Positions 11,076 to 22,549 of a DNA stretch of 64,000 nucleotides are shown here, piece after piece (position 1 is the stretch's first letter; each line of letters begins with the position of its first letter). The notes under the pieces are model-generated. The model saw only the letters and a program-made list of their open reading frames with translations, had not been told where the DNA came from and made no database searches. The translations under genes were made by a program, and so were the position numbers. Source of the stretch: Kwoniella bestiolae CBS 10118 (Eukaryota; Basidiomycota; Tremellomycetes; Tremellales; Cryptococcaceae); contig NC_089243.1 in the NCBI RefSeq assembly GCF_000512585.2, positions 1,178,001 through 1,242,000 of the forward strand, written 5' to 3'.

Positions 11076-12427
11076 CTAAGGGAGACTACCAGTTATATAC
11101 TCGTACTTCCAGTCCTTATCTGGGATCTGCAACTCTGCCAACCTCTTAGCAGTTGGATGAAACCTTCTAGCAAACATCAACCTCCTCATAAACTGCTTTC
11201 CGATCGGTTCTTCCGAATATTCGGTTTCGAACTCGCTCCCCTGTTTTTTGTTGACCACAGGCTTCAATACCGCATCTGGATCCGGGGAGAAGAAGAAGGG
11301 TAAGGAGTATCGCTCGGACCCCGATTTATTGACTACTCGATGAACTGTACTGACGAATCTGCCTGACGAAAGGGTTTGGAGGTAGTCCCCCACATTACAG
11401 GTGAAAGTCGCTCCTGGGACGTAGGGGGCTGAAATCCATTGACCATTCATGTTGAGCACTTCGAGACCTGAGCCGTACTTTGCACCTTGCAATACCAGGG
11501 TGAAAGCTTTCAGAAAGATACAGTATAGCATCAGCCCGTATTCTTACAGTCATGATTAGACATGAGACTTACAAGAGAAATCGGCGTGGGCAAGGAACCC
11601 CGCTGCACTCTCGTTTGCGTCCTGAGGCGGATAATGGAGTGCACGAAGAGCAGCCATCGGGTTTTTGTGGGATTTGTCTAAAGCGTTTTCTTCCAAGCCT
11701 AACGCAAGGCAGAATAAGTGTAAGATAGATCGCGCAAAGGGTATGAGCACGGAGTAATAATCGTCTAAAGCCTGCTTCAGCTCTGGCATGGCCGCTGGCC
11801 AGATGTTTTGGGTCTTCATCCCTTCAGGCACAGGACCGGAATACTGCTTGGGATCGGTCAAATCATCGCCCATGATGAAAGATTCTCTCAAAGCTAAGAC
11901 TGAATGTTAACTTCATGGGTCTCACACAGACGTGGTGGCCTGACTGACTAGCATCATTCCCCGATCCCTCATTAGCAGCCACGTCTGCGAAAGACTCGTA
12001 CCCCCTAGCTCCGGGCGTTTTCATCCAGCTCGCTTCCGACTTCTGCTCATTGGGTAGACTGAAGAATTTCTCTAAAGCCGCAAAAGTCTTGGCTGAGAGC
12101 ATGTCAGCTCAGTAGATCCTTCCAAGTGCTATGGCCACTGAACTCACCGACAAGTGTTTCATCTACAGGGGTATTGGCAGCATACCAAAACCCGACATTC
12201 TCAGCCGCATCAGCGAGTTCGTTGGCGAGCTTCCGCCTCACCTCGATATTTGGATGATTGATATTGGTAAAATCGATAATCGGGATGCGATCGAATGACT
12301 CGACCCAGCCTGGCTCACCGGGCTGGCGTATAAGTCGTTTACCAGGCTTCCCTCCTGCACGGAAGGTGACGTACTTTCCGTCGTCGGTAGTGCTGTATAC
12401 GGTCTCTTGGGCGGTTAAACTGGCCAT
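11076..12427 (-). CDS. 2-oxoglutarate/Fe(II)-dependent dioxygenase (IPNS-like)
   Basis: 391 residues from four exons (12427-12148, 12092-11949, 11893-11573, 11506-11076). An N-terminal DIOX_N-like region (RIPIIDFTNINHPN, then AAENVGFWYAANT) leads to a jelly-roll core. The iron ligands are visible as HADF (His about 243, Asp about 245) and the distal His about 303 in STVHRVVN. The Arg of RYS about ten residues later binds 2-oxoglutarate in this family. Soluble enzymes of this type hydroxylate or ring-modify small molecules. It faces the amidase gene across a shared 352-bp promoter holding one palindrome. A functional parallel is HxnY of the Aspergillus nicotinate cluster, inferred from context and not proven by sequence. 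Confidence 0.88.
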
Positions 12428-12779
12428 GACGAGGATGAGTGTTGGATTGCTTGACGAGAGGTAAGGAACTGGATGGGAATGGGTGAAAGGGGGGTTTGGG
12501 ATCGTAATAGAGCTGACTGGTAGATAAGGAGATAGACGCGAGCATTAACTTCGGGAATCTCCTGATTCTGTATTTTGGAGATGCCCATTTTCCGGCATCT
12601 TTCAACTTGCTTATCTCATTTTGCCTACTGGAGCTTGCCCACAATCTGAGATGATAAACAAGAGATTGTCCACGACCGCTCGACTTCCAGTGAAATGAAC
12701 TGTACATTTATGCTCGTCTGAGATTTCCTTGTGACGATCGCCCTTCAGAACCTGCGGTATATTAACAATAGAGTGAACA
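12428..12779. other. Divergent promoter of dioxygenase and amidase genes
   Basis: A 352-bp bidirectional promoter. The only striking element is the palindrome at 12582-12597, near the middle. Confidence 0.55.
12582..12597. promoter_or_regulatory. Cluster palindrome TGCC-N8-GGCA, dioxygenase/amidase promoter
   Basis: TGCCCATTTTCCGGCA, 155 bp upstream of the dioxygenase start and 183 bp upstream of the amidase start, so one site could serve both genes. Confidence 0.6.
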
Positions 12780-14826
12780 ATGTCGCATATATCCCTACAT
12801 ACCTCTTCGGACAACCCCGTCAATCGCGCTGAACTCGAGAAAACCCTTTCGAGCTTTGGCTCAGAGGGACTCACGCTGAAACCTGATGACGTAGAAGATT
12901 ACACGCGTATCCTCGCTGGAGCTCACGAGGTCTTTCAGAAAATCATTAACCTTCCAGATTATGTCCCAGTGGTCGACAAGCGGTTCTCACGGCAAAACGT
13001 CCATGCACCAACTCCTGCTGAGAATGAACATAATGCTTGGGCGTGGAAGGTCTCCGTCAAGGACGATAGTCCCTCTGGTCCTCTAAAGGGATTGACGGTC
13101 TGCTTGAAAGGTAAGTCAGTCATCAATGAATAATGGCGAAAGTGGACGGCTGACAGATAATGCAGATAACATTGCCTTGGCCGATGTGCCTTGCTCTGTC
13201 GGGACCTCGTACATCGAAGATTGGGTACCGAACACGGATGCTACAGTAGTCACTCGAGTACTTGAAGCTGGAGGGGAGATCACAGGAAAGGCTGTTTGTG
13301 AGAATTTGAGTTTTTTTGGAGCTTCGATTTCTAGTGGAACAGGTGAGAGCGACTACTCGTATTTGGTTGTTGGGATGACTGAGCAATGTTCGCTGTTCCA
13401 CCAGGTCGAATGGACAATGTTTACGCCAAAGGTTACTCGGCCGGTGGTTCATCATCAGGGTGTGGGGTGTTAGTAGCTCGAGGTGATTGCGACATGGCGA
13501 TCGGTGGTGATCAAGGAGGTTCAATTCGACTGGTGAGTTTGTTTCATGAGCAGACAAATAAGGTGTGTCCAATAGCTAAACCATGACTTAGCCGGCTGCG
13601 CACAACGGTATAGTTGGTATGAAACCCACCCATGGCCTTGTCCCTTACACTGGTATATGCCTGCTGGAACGAACAATTGATACTACAGGTCCAATGACCA
13701 AGGTAAGGCTTTTTAGTCGATTCGCGAAGCTGTTACACGATACTGATACGTCTTTTCGAAGGACGTCTTGTCCAATGCTTTACTTCTCAAAGTACTCGCT
13801 GGATCAGACTCCGTCGATGACCGACAGCTAGCTGGTTGTCCTTCACCCTCACAGGTCCCAGACTACCCTGCCTTGGCTAAGCAGCCTATCAAGGGACTTA
13901 GAATAGGTATAGTCGCGGAGAGTCTCGACACCGATCTTACCGATAAGCGATATGCGAACTTCGTTGTGGATGCGGCCAAAAGGTTCTTAGAGCTGGGAGC
14001 GGAAGTAGTGGAGCCAGTGTCGATTCCCGGAACTGTTTTAGCTTCAGACCTCTGGATGGTGAGTGATTTTGATCGCCATGACACCCTCCTCCCTATGCTG
14101 ATGATCGGTATGCAACCTCCAGGTCATCGCCCGTCTCTCCTCCTACCAAAATCTCACCGGAAGAGCATGCGGTCACCGTGGACTATACCTCAATGATTTC
14201 ACCCAGAAATTCCTTCCCATCACTCAGCAAAAGCTGGATCAGATGTGGCCTAGTGCCGTTGCTACGTTGACCAATGGGGCATATGCTTGGGAGAATCTGG
14301 ATCCTACGGTATGTCAAGGTGGTGGACCGAGTGAGACCGTACTGATGTGCAACCCTTGGGTCCAGCTCATGGGCAAGACGATGAATCTCGCTCGGAAAGT
14401 TCGAGACGAAATCGATGCCGTCCTTGGTAGTTACGATCTCCTTATCACGCCTACAATGGTCAAACTCCCGGCTCGAATTAACAATGTACCTGAGAATGCT
14501 ACACCCCTTCAGAAGATGTCATACGCGGCAGGTGTAGGATTGAACACTTGTCCATACTCGTTGGTAAGTCTCTACCATACTTCGTGCCTCGTAGTAAACT
14601 CACAGCTGATAGCATATAGACTGGACATCCCGCCATGTCGATCCCTGTTGGCTTCCTTTCTCCTGTCGACGATCCAACTGTCAGGCTGCCAGTAGGCATG
14701 CAGATCGTTGGCAAGTTCTACGACGAAGCTACCATCTATCGCGCAGCTTATACTTGGGAGTCGAGCTGTGACTGGAAGGAGCGTCTATATTCGGTGGTTG
14801 GGGCCATGGCTGTTGGTCAGGTGTAA
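12780..14826 (+). CDS. Amidase (amidase signature family)
   Basis: 563 residues from seven exons (12780-13110, 13166-13342, 13405-13532, 13592-13702, 13762-14058, 14123-14563, 14620-14826). The Ser-cisSer-Lys triad is visible: Lys about 110 in VCLKDN, the cis-Ser in [10 protein letters not shown] (about 185) and the nucleophile Ser about 209 in [12 protein letters not shown]. The protein also has the late [11 protein letters not shown] and LPVGMQIVG blocks, so it is full length. It hydrolyses a carboxamide to acid plus ammonia in the cytosol. In the cluster it would act after ring opening, like HxnN of the hxn pathway; this is an inference from the neighbours. Amidase signature enzymes vary widely in substrate. 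Confidence 0.9.
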
Positions 14827-15114
14827 ACTCTGTGATACTATTGATATGCATTCCTGAAGACGTGATAACCAAATTATTATCAAACTTGTGTTCCCCTTCG
14901 CTGTCCCAAGACCGATCATCGACCTGAGCATCCGCGGTACGCCGGAAGTCACCTTTAGTATAAAAACAATCAGAATCTTGAGACTGATTCACCTGAAAAC
15001 ACATGTTATGCACAATCGTGGTCAAGTTGCTCTTCAATACTCGTAGTTGCCATCACCATGCCTTCAGATTTGACATGATGCATACAACGCAAGGATCAAA
15101 GAGAACGTAAATAT

Positions 15115-16691
15115 CTAATGGAAACCATTCACCTTAGCCTTGCCAAGCTTGTTCTCGACAACATCATCAACAGGCGTTTTCAGACGGCCAGTTCCAGGCA
15201 CAAAAGCCTCTGGATCGTACGGTACTGTCTGAGCAAAATGAATAGCGATCTGCTCTCGAGTTGCAAACCAAACATCGTCAAACTGCTTCATGTGATCCAC
15301 AATTCGCTTGAGGGCTTGGAATCGCCCAGGTCTACCCATCCACCGAGAGTGAAACGCCACAGTGATGTATGCTGGTCTTCCGGCCAGACCTTCCTCACGA
15401 ATGGTCCTGTGATACCGATTTCAGCAGATCTTCACCAGACCGCTGACGACGATGCCGGCGAGACTCACGTGAAAGAATCAATGATATGCTGTGTATATGC
15501 GTCGTCCGAACCCATTTGCCCGAACCACATTTTGGTATCATTGTTGTCGAAAGAGTACGGCATGATTAATAAACCTTTAGATGGATCGACGGGATTGGGC
15601 TTCCAGTATGGCAGATCATCCTGCTAGATGTTAGCTGAAGGAAGCCAAGATGTATGACATCGCAAGCAGCGTGGCTATCACTCACCGCATATGAATCAGC
15701 CCAATAAAGAAGCTCCTCCCCCTGTTCTTTGTAGACTTTTGCGGCTATGTGAGCGGAACGTACATTTGGACGTCCAAGGAACCTGGGTGCAAGGTCAGAA
15801 TATAGACTGGTAGACCACTTCCGAGAGCACAGACTTACCACCCGGATGGAACCTTTCCTGATGGCGAGGACTTTCGGAAGCTCTCAATACACAGATTCGC
15901 ATGCTTTTCCTCCAGTTCGGCATCACAGTCGCCGTACGATCGCCACTATGGTTTACCGTCAGTCCACAAACGATAATTATCTCTTGAAGATTTACTGACT
16001 CTATAGCCGTGACAGCATGTCTCATGACCATGCTCCTCGACGTATTTGGCAATGTGCGGGGCCCGCTCGAAAGATTTAGCCACTGCATAGAAGGTGATGG
16101 GAATGCTGATGGGGTTGAATAAAATCCAAGTCAGCCGTTTGGATGAAAACATGAACTTACCTATTGTCTGCGAATAGTCTCAAGAGTCGCCAGACGCCGA
16201 CCCTGGTACCATAGTCGAATTGAGTCTGAGAACCGGTTAGCAGCGGGCACAAATGATTACCAATATCTCGTATGCTCACCTCAGTCGAAGGGTCCCGTTC
16301 ACCTGGCACAGGTTTGATCATCCCAGGCTGTTTCGAAGTTTAGCTGGTTGAGCCTCGTCTTAGTCGAAGTCACTCACAGGTCCGAAGTCATGGAAAAAAG
16401 CCTCTGCCACATCGTCACCAAGCTCAACGCTGCTTTCCCCGCCTTCCTCCTAGAACCAACATGAGCTTCTGAGCACCCCGGAGAGAGATTATACTGACGT
16501 GGTTCATCACGAAATTCACCGCTATTTTGGCTCCCTTAGGCCATCTTGGATTGGGAGGGTTATTCGCGTATCCATACTGTCGATGAAAAATTAGACGAAC
16601 TCTATCCGAACGACACAATGTATTCACGACCAGTGCTTACAAGATCTCTTTCATGCCATGGAAGGCATTGATCGTTGGTGAAGGAAGCCAT
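15115..16691 (-). CDS. Polysaccharide-deacetylase-fold hydrolase, cyclic imidase/PuuE-allantoinase-like
   Basis: 355 residues from ten exons (16691-16641, 16576-16499, 16449-16378, 16327-16280, 16225-16161, 16105-16000, 15945-15839, 15782-15686, 15620-15469, 15406-15115). Start MASFTNDQCLPWHERDL, then YGYANNPPNPRWPKGAKIAV, typical of the soluble NodB-fold group that holds PuuE allantoinase and cyclic imide hydrolases. Metal-site motifs are HGHETCCHGYRW and AFHSRWMGRPGRF. There is no signal peptide and no chitin-binding domain, which argues against a cell-wall deacetylase. Enzymes of this group open cyclic imides or ureides. Next to an amidase and a dioxygenase, a role like HxnM (cyclic imidase) is the best reading. 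The single palindrome at 16858-16873 lies in its promoter. Confidence 0.85.
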
Positions 16692-17194
16692 TTTTGTGTC
16701 TTTGCGTTTATTTCACCTGATTCAGAAAGAACAGAGGATAGACAGTCAAAAGATAAATCCACGAGAAATTAACTGAGAGTCTCGAGCTTATCAGACTAGC
16801 TGAGTATCGAGGGCCGGCCACTCGTATAGATAAACACTAGCAGACTCCTTGGGCAAATGCCCGTTGATGGGCAACGAGAATGCGCACAGAAGCCGTAGTC
16901 GGGTATGTCCGAATTGCAGCAGGAGGTTTAACCTTTCTTCCGGGAAGCGCAGAGATCAGGTTGATATCACCCGGGGATGCCTAGAGCTTCTGACGGGCGA
17001 AACGACGTAGGACAGCCGAGCCGCACAGGCTGCTCACAATGCCAGGTGTTCCGTGTAACACGATTCCTGGATACAGAGTTTTCGAAACGCATGAACGACC
17101 ATTATTCGATTGGGCCATAGCATCTCAGGTAATGTACAGTGCATCGATTCAGGCGCAGAGCTCGTTTAAGCAGACAGATAGATACAAATACTGC
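16692..17194. other. Promoter of the imidase-like gene and 3' flank of the regulator gene
   Basis: Noncoding stretch holding the palindrome at 16858-16873, 167 bp upstream of the hydrolase start. No gene seen. Confidence 0.5.
16858..16873. promoter_or_regulatory. Cluster palindrome TGCC-N8-GGCA upstream of the imidase-like gene
   Basis: TGCCCGTTGATGGGCA, 167 bp upstream of the start codon, with TGCCC and GGGCA arms. Confidence 0.6.
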
Positions 17195-20108
17195 TCAATA
17201 GCTAGAAGTATTGCTTTCGAAAAGATCAGCCAGATCAAAGGCTGCGCTACTCATACCCATACCTATTTGTCCTTCTTGCTGTTGTTCACCGGTATAAGCT
17301 GGGTCTCCCATCTGACTCCCAGGATTTGACCAATCTATGGCCTCTCCACGCAAGAAAGCAGTGAGATCTGCACCAAAGGCATCGATACCCCCATATGGCA
17401 TTGACCCAGCGATTTGCGAAGCGCCATTGGCTTCTGCAAATATGTCTGCGTTCAGAGTATCGAAAGACGAAAGATCGAATTGAAGAGGAGTGGATCCATT
17501 TTCAGAGTTGAGTAGGCCGGGTGTCTGCAAGTCATTCCCTGCGATCGGGACAGCGGACTGAGAATCTCGTTGAACGTTGAGGTTTGGGTTTACTACAGGG
17601 GCGTTCACGTGTTGCGAGACGACAGCAGGGGAAGTAGCAGGTAATGATCCGGCTGACAATTAGGTGTCAGCTTCCATCATGCCGTCTTCAAATTGATCCC
17701 AAGACTTACGTCTGAGTGTGGAACTCGCTGGGGAACTGCTGGGTTCTCGATATATTCCGGTCTCTTTATCAGCATTGCGGCTGGCGCGAGCGGCATTGCC
17801 AAACGAAATATCGAGATTCGTGGATTGAACGAGTTGAGCCAACATCGATCTCCATCGGGACGCAAGTGGCCAAGCCTCTTCAAGCTGCTCAAGGACTTCT
17901 AAAGCGGACTGAAGCATTGTTGGAGCATGATGCGCGTGCTTCGGACATAGTTTGGGCCAGCGATTCAAGTAGTAAGCGATATCGCCACACATGTAGACGC
18001 CAAAAATCTGACGGATTGGTTCCATTAGCTTGATTCTGCGACAATATGCGCGAACTCACGAAAACTGCGGGGAATCCACCTTTCATTGAACGAGTCGCTA
18101 AGCCCGTTTGGATGACTTGGTGCAGGTTGATACAGTTCTGCACCATATGTAATGCCATGCCTTGCCAGAAATTTGGTGGTGCTTCTGAGTCGATGATCTT
18201 CGTGGATGATTCATCGACAGCATTGGCCATCCAGGGTAGATACGCACGTCGAAGGACGATGTGCGATAGCCGCAGGAGCATGGGTATCGATAGGAAACCC
18301 TGATACAGTCAGCTTTTCCGCAGCGAGAATTCGACTCACCAAGTCCAGATGCTGCCCCTTCAACACTCTCACAGTGAACGGACTGAAAGTTTGCCGAGCG
18401 GGAAGATTCAGCTCCCAAAGCTCGAGCTCCCTGTTTAGCTTCCAAAAGCTCTCAGTCTCATTCCATGGCCTGACTCTGCGTGGATTTAACATGCCGGAAG
18501 CGTGTTCTGCTGTACGAGCCCATAGCCATTGACCTATGATCATAGTCGCGAAAAGCGATCGATGTGGTTCTGTAGCATAGTCCAGAGAAGATCGATCGGC
18601 CAAGGAGCCAGGGAGAGCTGACCGCCCGGTAGTGGGAGTCTGACCGAAAATGAAATCTTCTTCTTCGCATGGGAGTAAAACGTCAATGCTCGACAGTGGG
18701 AAGGTGGTACTCGGAGATCTACCGGCTACTTGTTGATCGTGACCTTTATCGAATGACAGGTCAGAATACCTCAGCCAACATCGTTTATCACTTACAATAG
18801 ATGAGCCAGAAAGATCTTCGGGTCATCTCAGACCTTATGGCATCTTCCGGGCTAGCTCCAGCGGGCAAGTCGTATGTCGCCTCTCTGTTGAGACGCATAG
18901 TTGCGGCCATACGTATAGCCATACCTGTGAGAAGCTGTTCATGCCTGTGAGTCAGGATAATTGCCGGAGAAGCGTATGGAATGTAGGCTTCGTCAGCTTA
19001 CCCATGATCTGCCCCCATTACCCTCGCCAAACTCGCTCACTCCGAGAAGAAACAAGGCTTGCATCCTCTCCACGCTAGCTGCCACCATCTCGTCCCCAAG
19101 CAGACTCATAGCTCTCCGTCTCAGTTCCGAACTGGCTTTCCTGCCTCCACCAAAACGTTTGATAAGTGAAGGTGTGAACCTCGCTGACAGAGTGAGTATG
19201 CTGAGCAGGAGGAAAACCGGCACCGACGATACATCCTTCTCCACTTGCTCCAAGAAGAACGCCCGAGGCAGGAACCCAAGCTGAAAGTAATTGTAGAGGA
19301 ACACCCGAACTCCTTCTATTACTTCAGCATGAGGTGGCAGCAGATCGGATACGGACGACGACGACAACCCTCGGTCGGAGCGGGAGGGTGAGAAATCTGT
19401 GGGCATCTCCTCAGTCCTGAGAAATGCATAATCAGGTCAAAAAGGGCCCCATAACCAGACTAGTTTGGGGAATAAAGATCGCAACCGAGACTCACCACGA
19501 AGTATCCATGTTCTCTGTCAAGACTGTTTCTCCAGTTGCCGTTGCGACTGCCTCCACGGAGCCGGCGTCTTGGGGGAGTGTTTCATCTACACCAGGATCA
19601 TCAATTGAACTTGGTCTTCTCCTTCGTCGGAACTATGGCTTGGTCAGCATATCGCTTCAAAATTGCATAAGGTGTTGATGTTGACATACATTACGATCGA
19701 CTGCACTCTGGCCTCTAGGTAAAACAGCACTAGTATGATTAGCATGACTGACCTGATACGCTAACGTACCAAGTAGATGCTATCCTTCTCCCTGCTTTGA
19801 CGCACGCTTGACAAGGTGTCAATGGTTGACCGTCTCTCCAGTCCATCAAACATTTCTGGCGATACTTTCGACATCGACTACAAGCTGCTACAGCGCGTTT
19901 GGCCTTCCCACTTTCACCAGGACGTTGTGCCGAGGGGCGCGTTGATAAAGTCGACGCGTCAGCCGCGAAGCTATTTGCTTGGAAGGCGTCAATTTTTTTG
20001 CCTCACAAATTCGGAGTTGGTCGGTTGACAATGATCAAAGGGGAGGGAGCCAGGCGTCACGGAAAGCGACAAAGGCGGAGGAGACTCACCATCAGTCACA
20101 GAACTCAT
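17195..20108 (-). CDS. Zn2Cys6 transcription factor (probable cluster regulator)
   Basis: 785 residues from ten exons (20108-20090, 19977-19770, 19729-19690, 19632-19496, 19416-19002, 18934-18796, 18743-18340, 18299-18060, 18007-17710, 17652-17195). The zinc cluster is near residue 40: CSRCRKYRQKC, then twelve residues, then CQAC. The sixth Cys follows after ten residues, longer than the usual six to eight, and its codon is split by an intron (TG|T). The middle region (residues about 150-400) is the fungal-specific transcription factor domain: GEGNGGRSW, GMAIRMAATMRLNRE, EMTRRSFWLIYC. It acts in the nucleus. It sits centrally in the cluster and shares a promoter, with a palindrome, with the adjacent SDR gene, so it may control itself. 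The first exon is only 19 nt of coding sequence. Confidence 0.85.
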
Positions 20109-20489
20109 TTGCCCAAGTCTCGCGAAGGCTAGCCGGAGACAATCCTATCTTGCTTGGTGACCGAATGCAATTACAGGCATCTACAAAACACGGTTTCAGT
20201 ATGGCTTGGAGCGCAGGTGCCCGTCAGCAAGGATTTTGCGGGGTAGAAGATAAGATGGATGGCCTGAGAATTTCTCAGAAGATATTGAACAAGGAGAATA
20301 GAGATGATAGAGTGGAAAAGAAACCCGATAAGCGGCCGGGGGAAATGCCTGAATGGCGGCAAGTCACATCGGATAACGCCGAGGCTGAATTCTTCAGCAC
20401 ATATTTGAAATAATGAGCGGATAGATATTCAGAGCTTATGGAACGATTATTGAGGGCTACCCATCACAGATAGTGATAGCAAGACGACC
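20109..20489. other. Divergent promoter of the regulator and SDR-1 genes
   Basis: A 381-bp bidirectional promoter with the palindrome at 20346-20361 and a half-site-like GTGCCCG near 20217. The open frame crossing it is not gene-like. Confidence 0.5.
20346..20361. promoter_or_regulatory. Cluster palindrome TGCC-N8-GGCA, regulator/SDR-1 promoter
   Basis: TGCCTGAATGGCGGCA, 129 bp upstream of SDR-1 and 238 bp upstream of the regulator start. The core differs more than in the other copies. Confidence 0.45.
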
Positions 20490-21604
20490 ATGACCGAAAT
20501 TGCATTGCAGAGACTCCCCGGAAAGATTGCGATTGTAGGTGACCAGTTCTATTTCAGAGCACGGAAAATAGACTGATACAACTTGTTGGGCGCAGGTGAC
20601 GGGTGGCAGTAGCGGAATGTAAGTCAAGAGCGGCCAGTTGATCACCAATACTGACAATCTTCAAGAGGACGGGCGACTGTTGAGCTTTTCGTCAGACATG
20701 GAGCGAAAGTCGTTTCCATCGATCTTAACGAGCCGGTGGAGCCTGAAGTTCCGTATCCCAACCAAGGCGTGTCGTTTGTGAAAGGCAGTGTAACGTAAGT
20801 CGACGCGCGCTCCAACTCTGGTGACTGACTTTTCGTAGAGATGCATTGGTGTGGTCAAGCGCAATTGAAGAAGCCAAAAGCTTAGGCGGTGTAGCCAATG
20901 TATTAGTCCAGTGTGCAGGTGGGGAACATTCTTGCTTTAGAAGCCTACATGTAATGGCTCGCTGATTCCTGAATAGGTACACCTGGACGAGAAGGTCTTC
21001 TGGATACGACCGTCGAGAAGTGGAATCACGTGATGAATGTGAACTGCACGTCTATCATGTACGGCATGCAGGTCTTCATCAAAGAGCTCATAGAGGCAAA
21101 ACAACCTGGATCAATTGTCAACGTCTCTTCTGTGAGTACAACTGCCTGACAACTTTGCTAAATTGCAGCTTGCTGGTGTTGTCACGATGGGAGGTGGATT
21201 TGCGTATGAAGCAAGCAAGGCGGCCTGTGGGCATATGTGTAAAACGGTCGCTCTGGACTTCGCAAAGGACGGAATACGGGCTAATTGTGTAGCTCCAGGG
21301 CTGACAATCACTGGTGAGCGGTAGTAGAACGACCTGAATGTTCAAAAACTGATAGCTTGGACGGAAAAGGGATGACTCGAAACTCCTCCCGTCCTGCCAG
21401 TTCCAAGCAGTATATGTTAGATCGCACACCCTTAGCCCGTTGGGGTACCGCGGAAGAGACAGCTTACTCGATATTGTACCTGTCGGTGAGTCTCGTCCAG
21501 CTACAGACAAATAAGGCTGCGGCTAATTCAATCTTCAGTCTGATGAAGCCGCTTATGTCACGGGTCAAACCATTTGTCACGACGGTGGATATAGTGCAGC
21601 TTAG
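20490..21604 (+). CDS. Short-chain dehydrogenase/reductase 1
   Basis: 252 residues from eight exons (20490-20534, 20596-20618, 20666-20794, 20839-20918, 20977-21131, 21169-21313, 21370-21485, 21539-21604). Classical SDR: cofactor loop TGGSSGIG, catalytic Ser in SIVNVSSLAG, YEASK (YxxxK), and the APG motif. The Asp after the second strand (SIDLN) favours NAD+. Length is typical. Exon 2 is only 23 nt and encodes the core of the glycine-rich loop; the intron at 21132-21168 is 37 nt. It is a cytosolic oxidoreductase that would oxidise or reduce a hydroxyl/keto group of a pathway intermediate. It is divergently transcribed from the regulator gene. A role like HxnW is a plausible parallel only. Confidence 0.88.
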
Positions 21605-21652
21605 GGGAATAATATGACATAATGCATGAGACTGGCATATAATGTACTCATA

Positions 21653-22549
21653 TCACCATGGCCAGCCTTGCCCATCGTATCGCAAAAACATCCCACTCGT
21701 GCCCGTCCTCGACAGTTCGCGCAGAATGCCCTCCACACTTTGTTGAGGAGATATATCACCTTTTCCGTTGTTCATCTCCTGAGAAGAAATCAGCCTTGAT
21801 GGGAACAATGTTATGACGTACCGTTCGGACCACCCCAGGACTCATCATGATGACGTCAATCTCTCTTTCCTTGAGCTCGACTGCCAGCTTTCGTCCTAAC
21901 ATGTTCAAGCCGGCCTATTGTTTGATTAAGCTCAATCTCGCGAGACGAAGTCTCTGCATCACTCACCTTGGCGATACTATAAGCCGGATTCAGAGTATGA
22001 GTTGCCGTCTCCATGCTCGCCATTGTGCTACTCATCAGCATGATCTTACCTCCATGGCGGATCTTATCTTGAAAGGCGTGAACCCCATTGAAGGTACCTT
22101 CAACATTGACCGTGAAGACGTTCATTATGTCTTCCGACGGATCGGGCTCCGAAGTCGGACGATCCAGGAGCGGCAAAGGCGATCCCAGAATCCCGGACAC
22201 ACAGAGCAGGACATCGACGGAATCGATGGTGCCGGCAGCAGTCTTCTTTGTTAGCATGTAGCCGTATGAAAGGAACATACCTTCAAGGCAGCACGATCTT
22301 TCACATCAGCCAAAGCGAAAGCCACGTTATCAACTGCTGAAGTCAGTCGTCTGATATCATCCGATTGATATCGATCTATCGCTAATATAGATCGAGCTTG
22401 TGATTCGGACTGCATGTTATCAGCTGCAGCCACTGTTGCGATGTAATACAGATGGCTCTACATACTAGCTGACGAACGAGCTCGAACCCGATTCCTCTGG
22501 CACTCCCTATGACGACGATGTTTTGGCCTTGAAAAGAAGGCACCGTCAT
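21653..22549 (-). CDS. Short-chain dehydrogenase/reductase 2
   Basis: About 235 residues from five exons (22549-22466, 22409-22281, 22242-21967, 21914-21822, 21778-21653). Motifs: IVVIGSARGIGFELV (cofactor loop), ILAIDRY, ALADVKD, LLCVSGI in place of the usual NNAG, catalytic Ser in MLMSSTMAS, YSIAK (YxxxK) and MSPGVVRT. It belongs to the SDR family but is divergent from the neighbouring SDR. The second intron is very short: 38 nt with the acceptor used here, 35 nt if the earlier AG (exon from 22245, one extra Lys) is used. Its 3' end almost touches the 3' end of SDR-1, and its promoter is shared with the ACS-type transporter. Confidence 0.82.

Noticed and set aside
21356..21485. Alternative exon 7 of SDR-1 starting at 21356
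   Set aside because: The acceptor at 21355 leads to a stop within seven codons. The acceptor at 21369 restores the conserved TITGMTRN segment.
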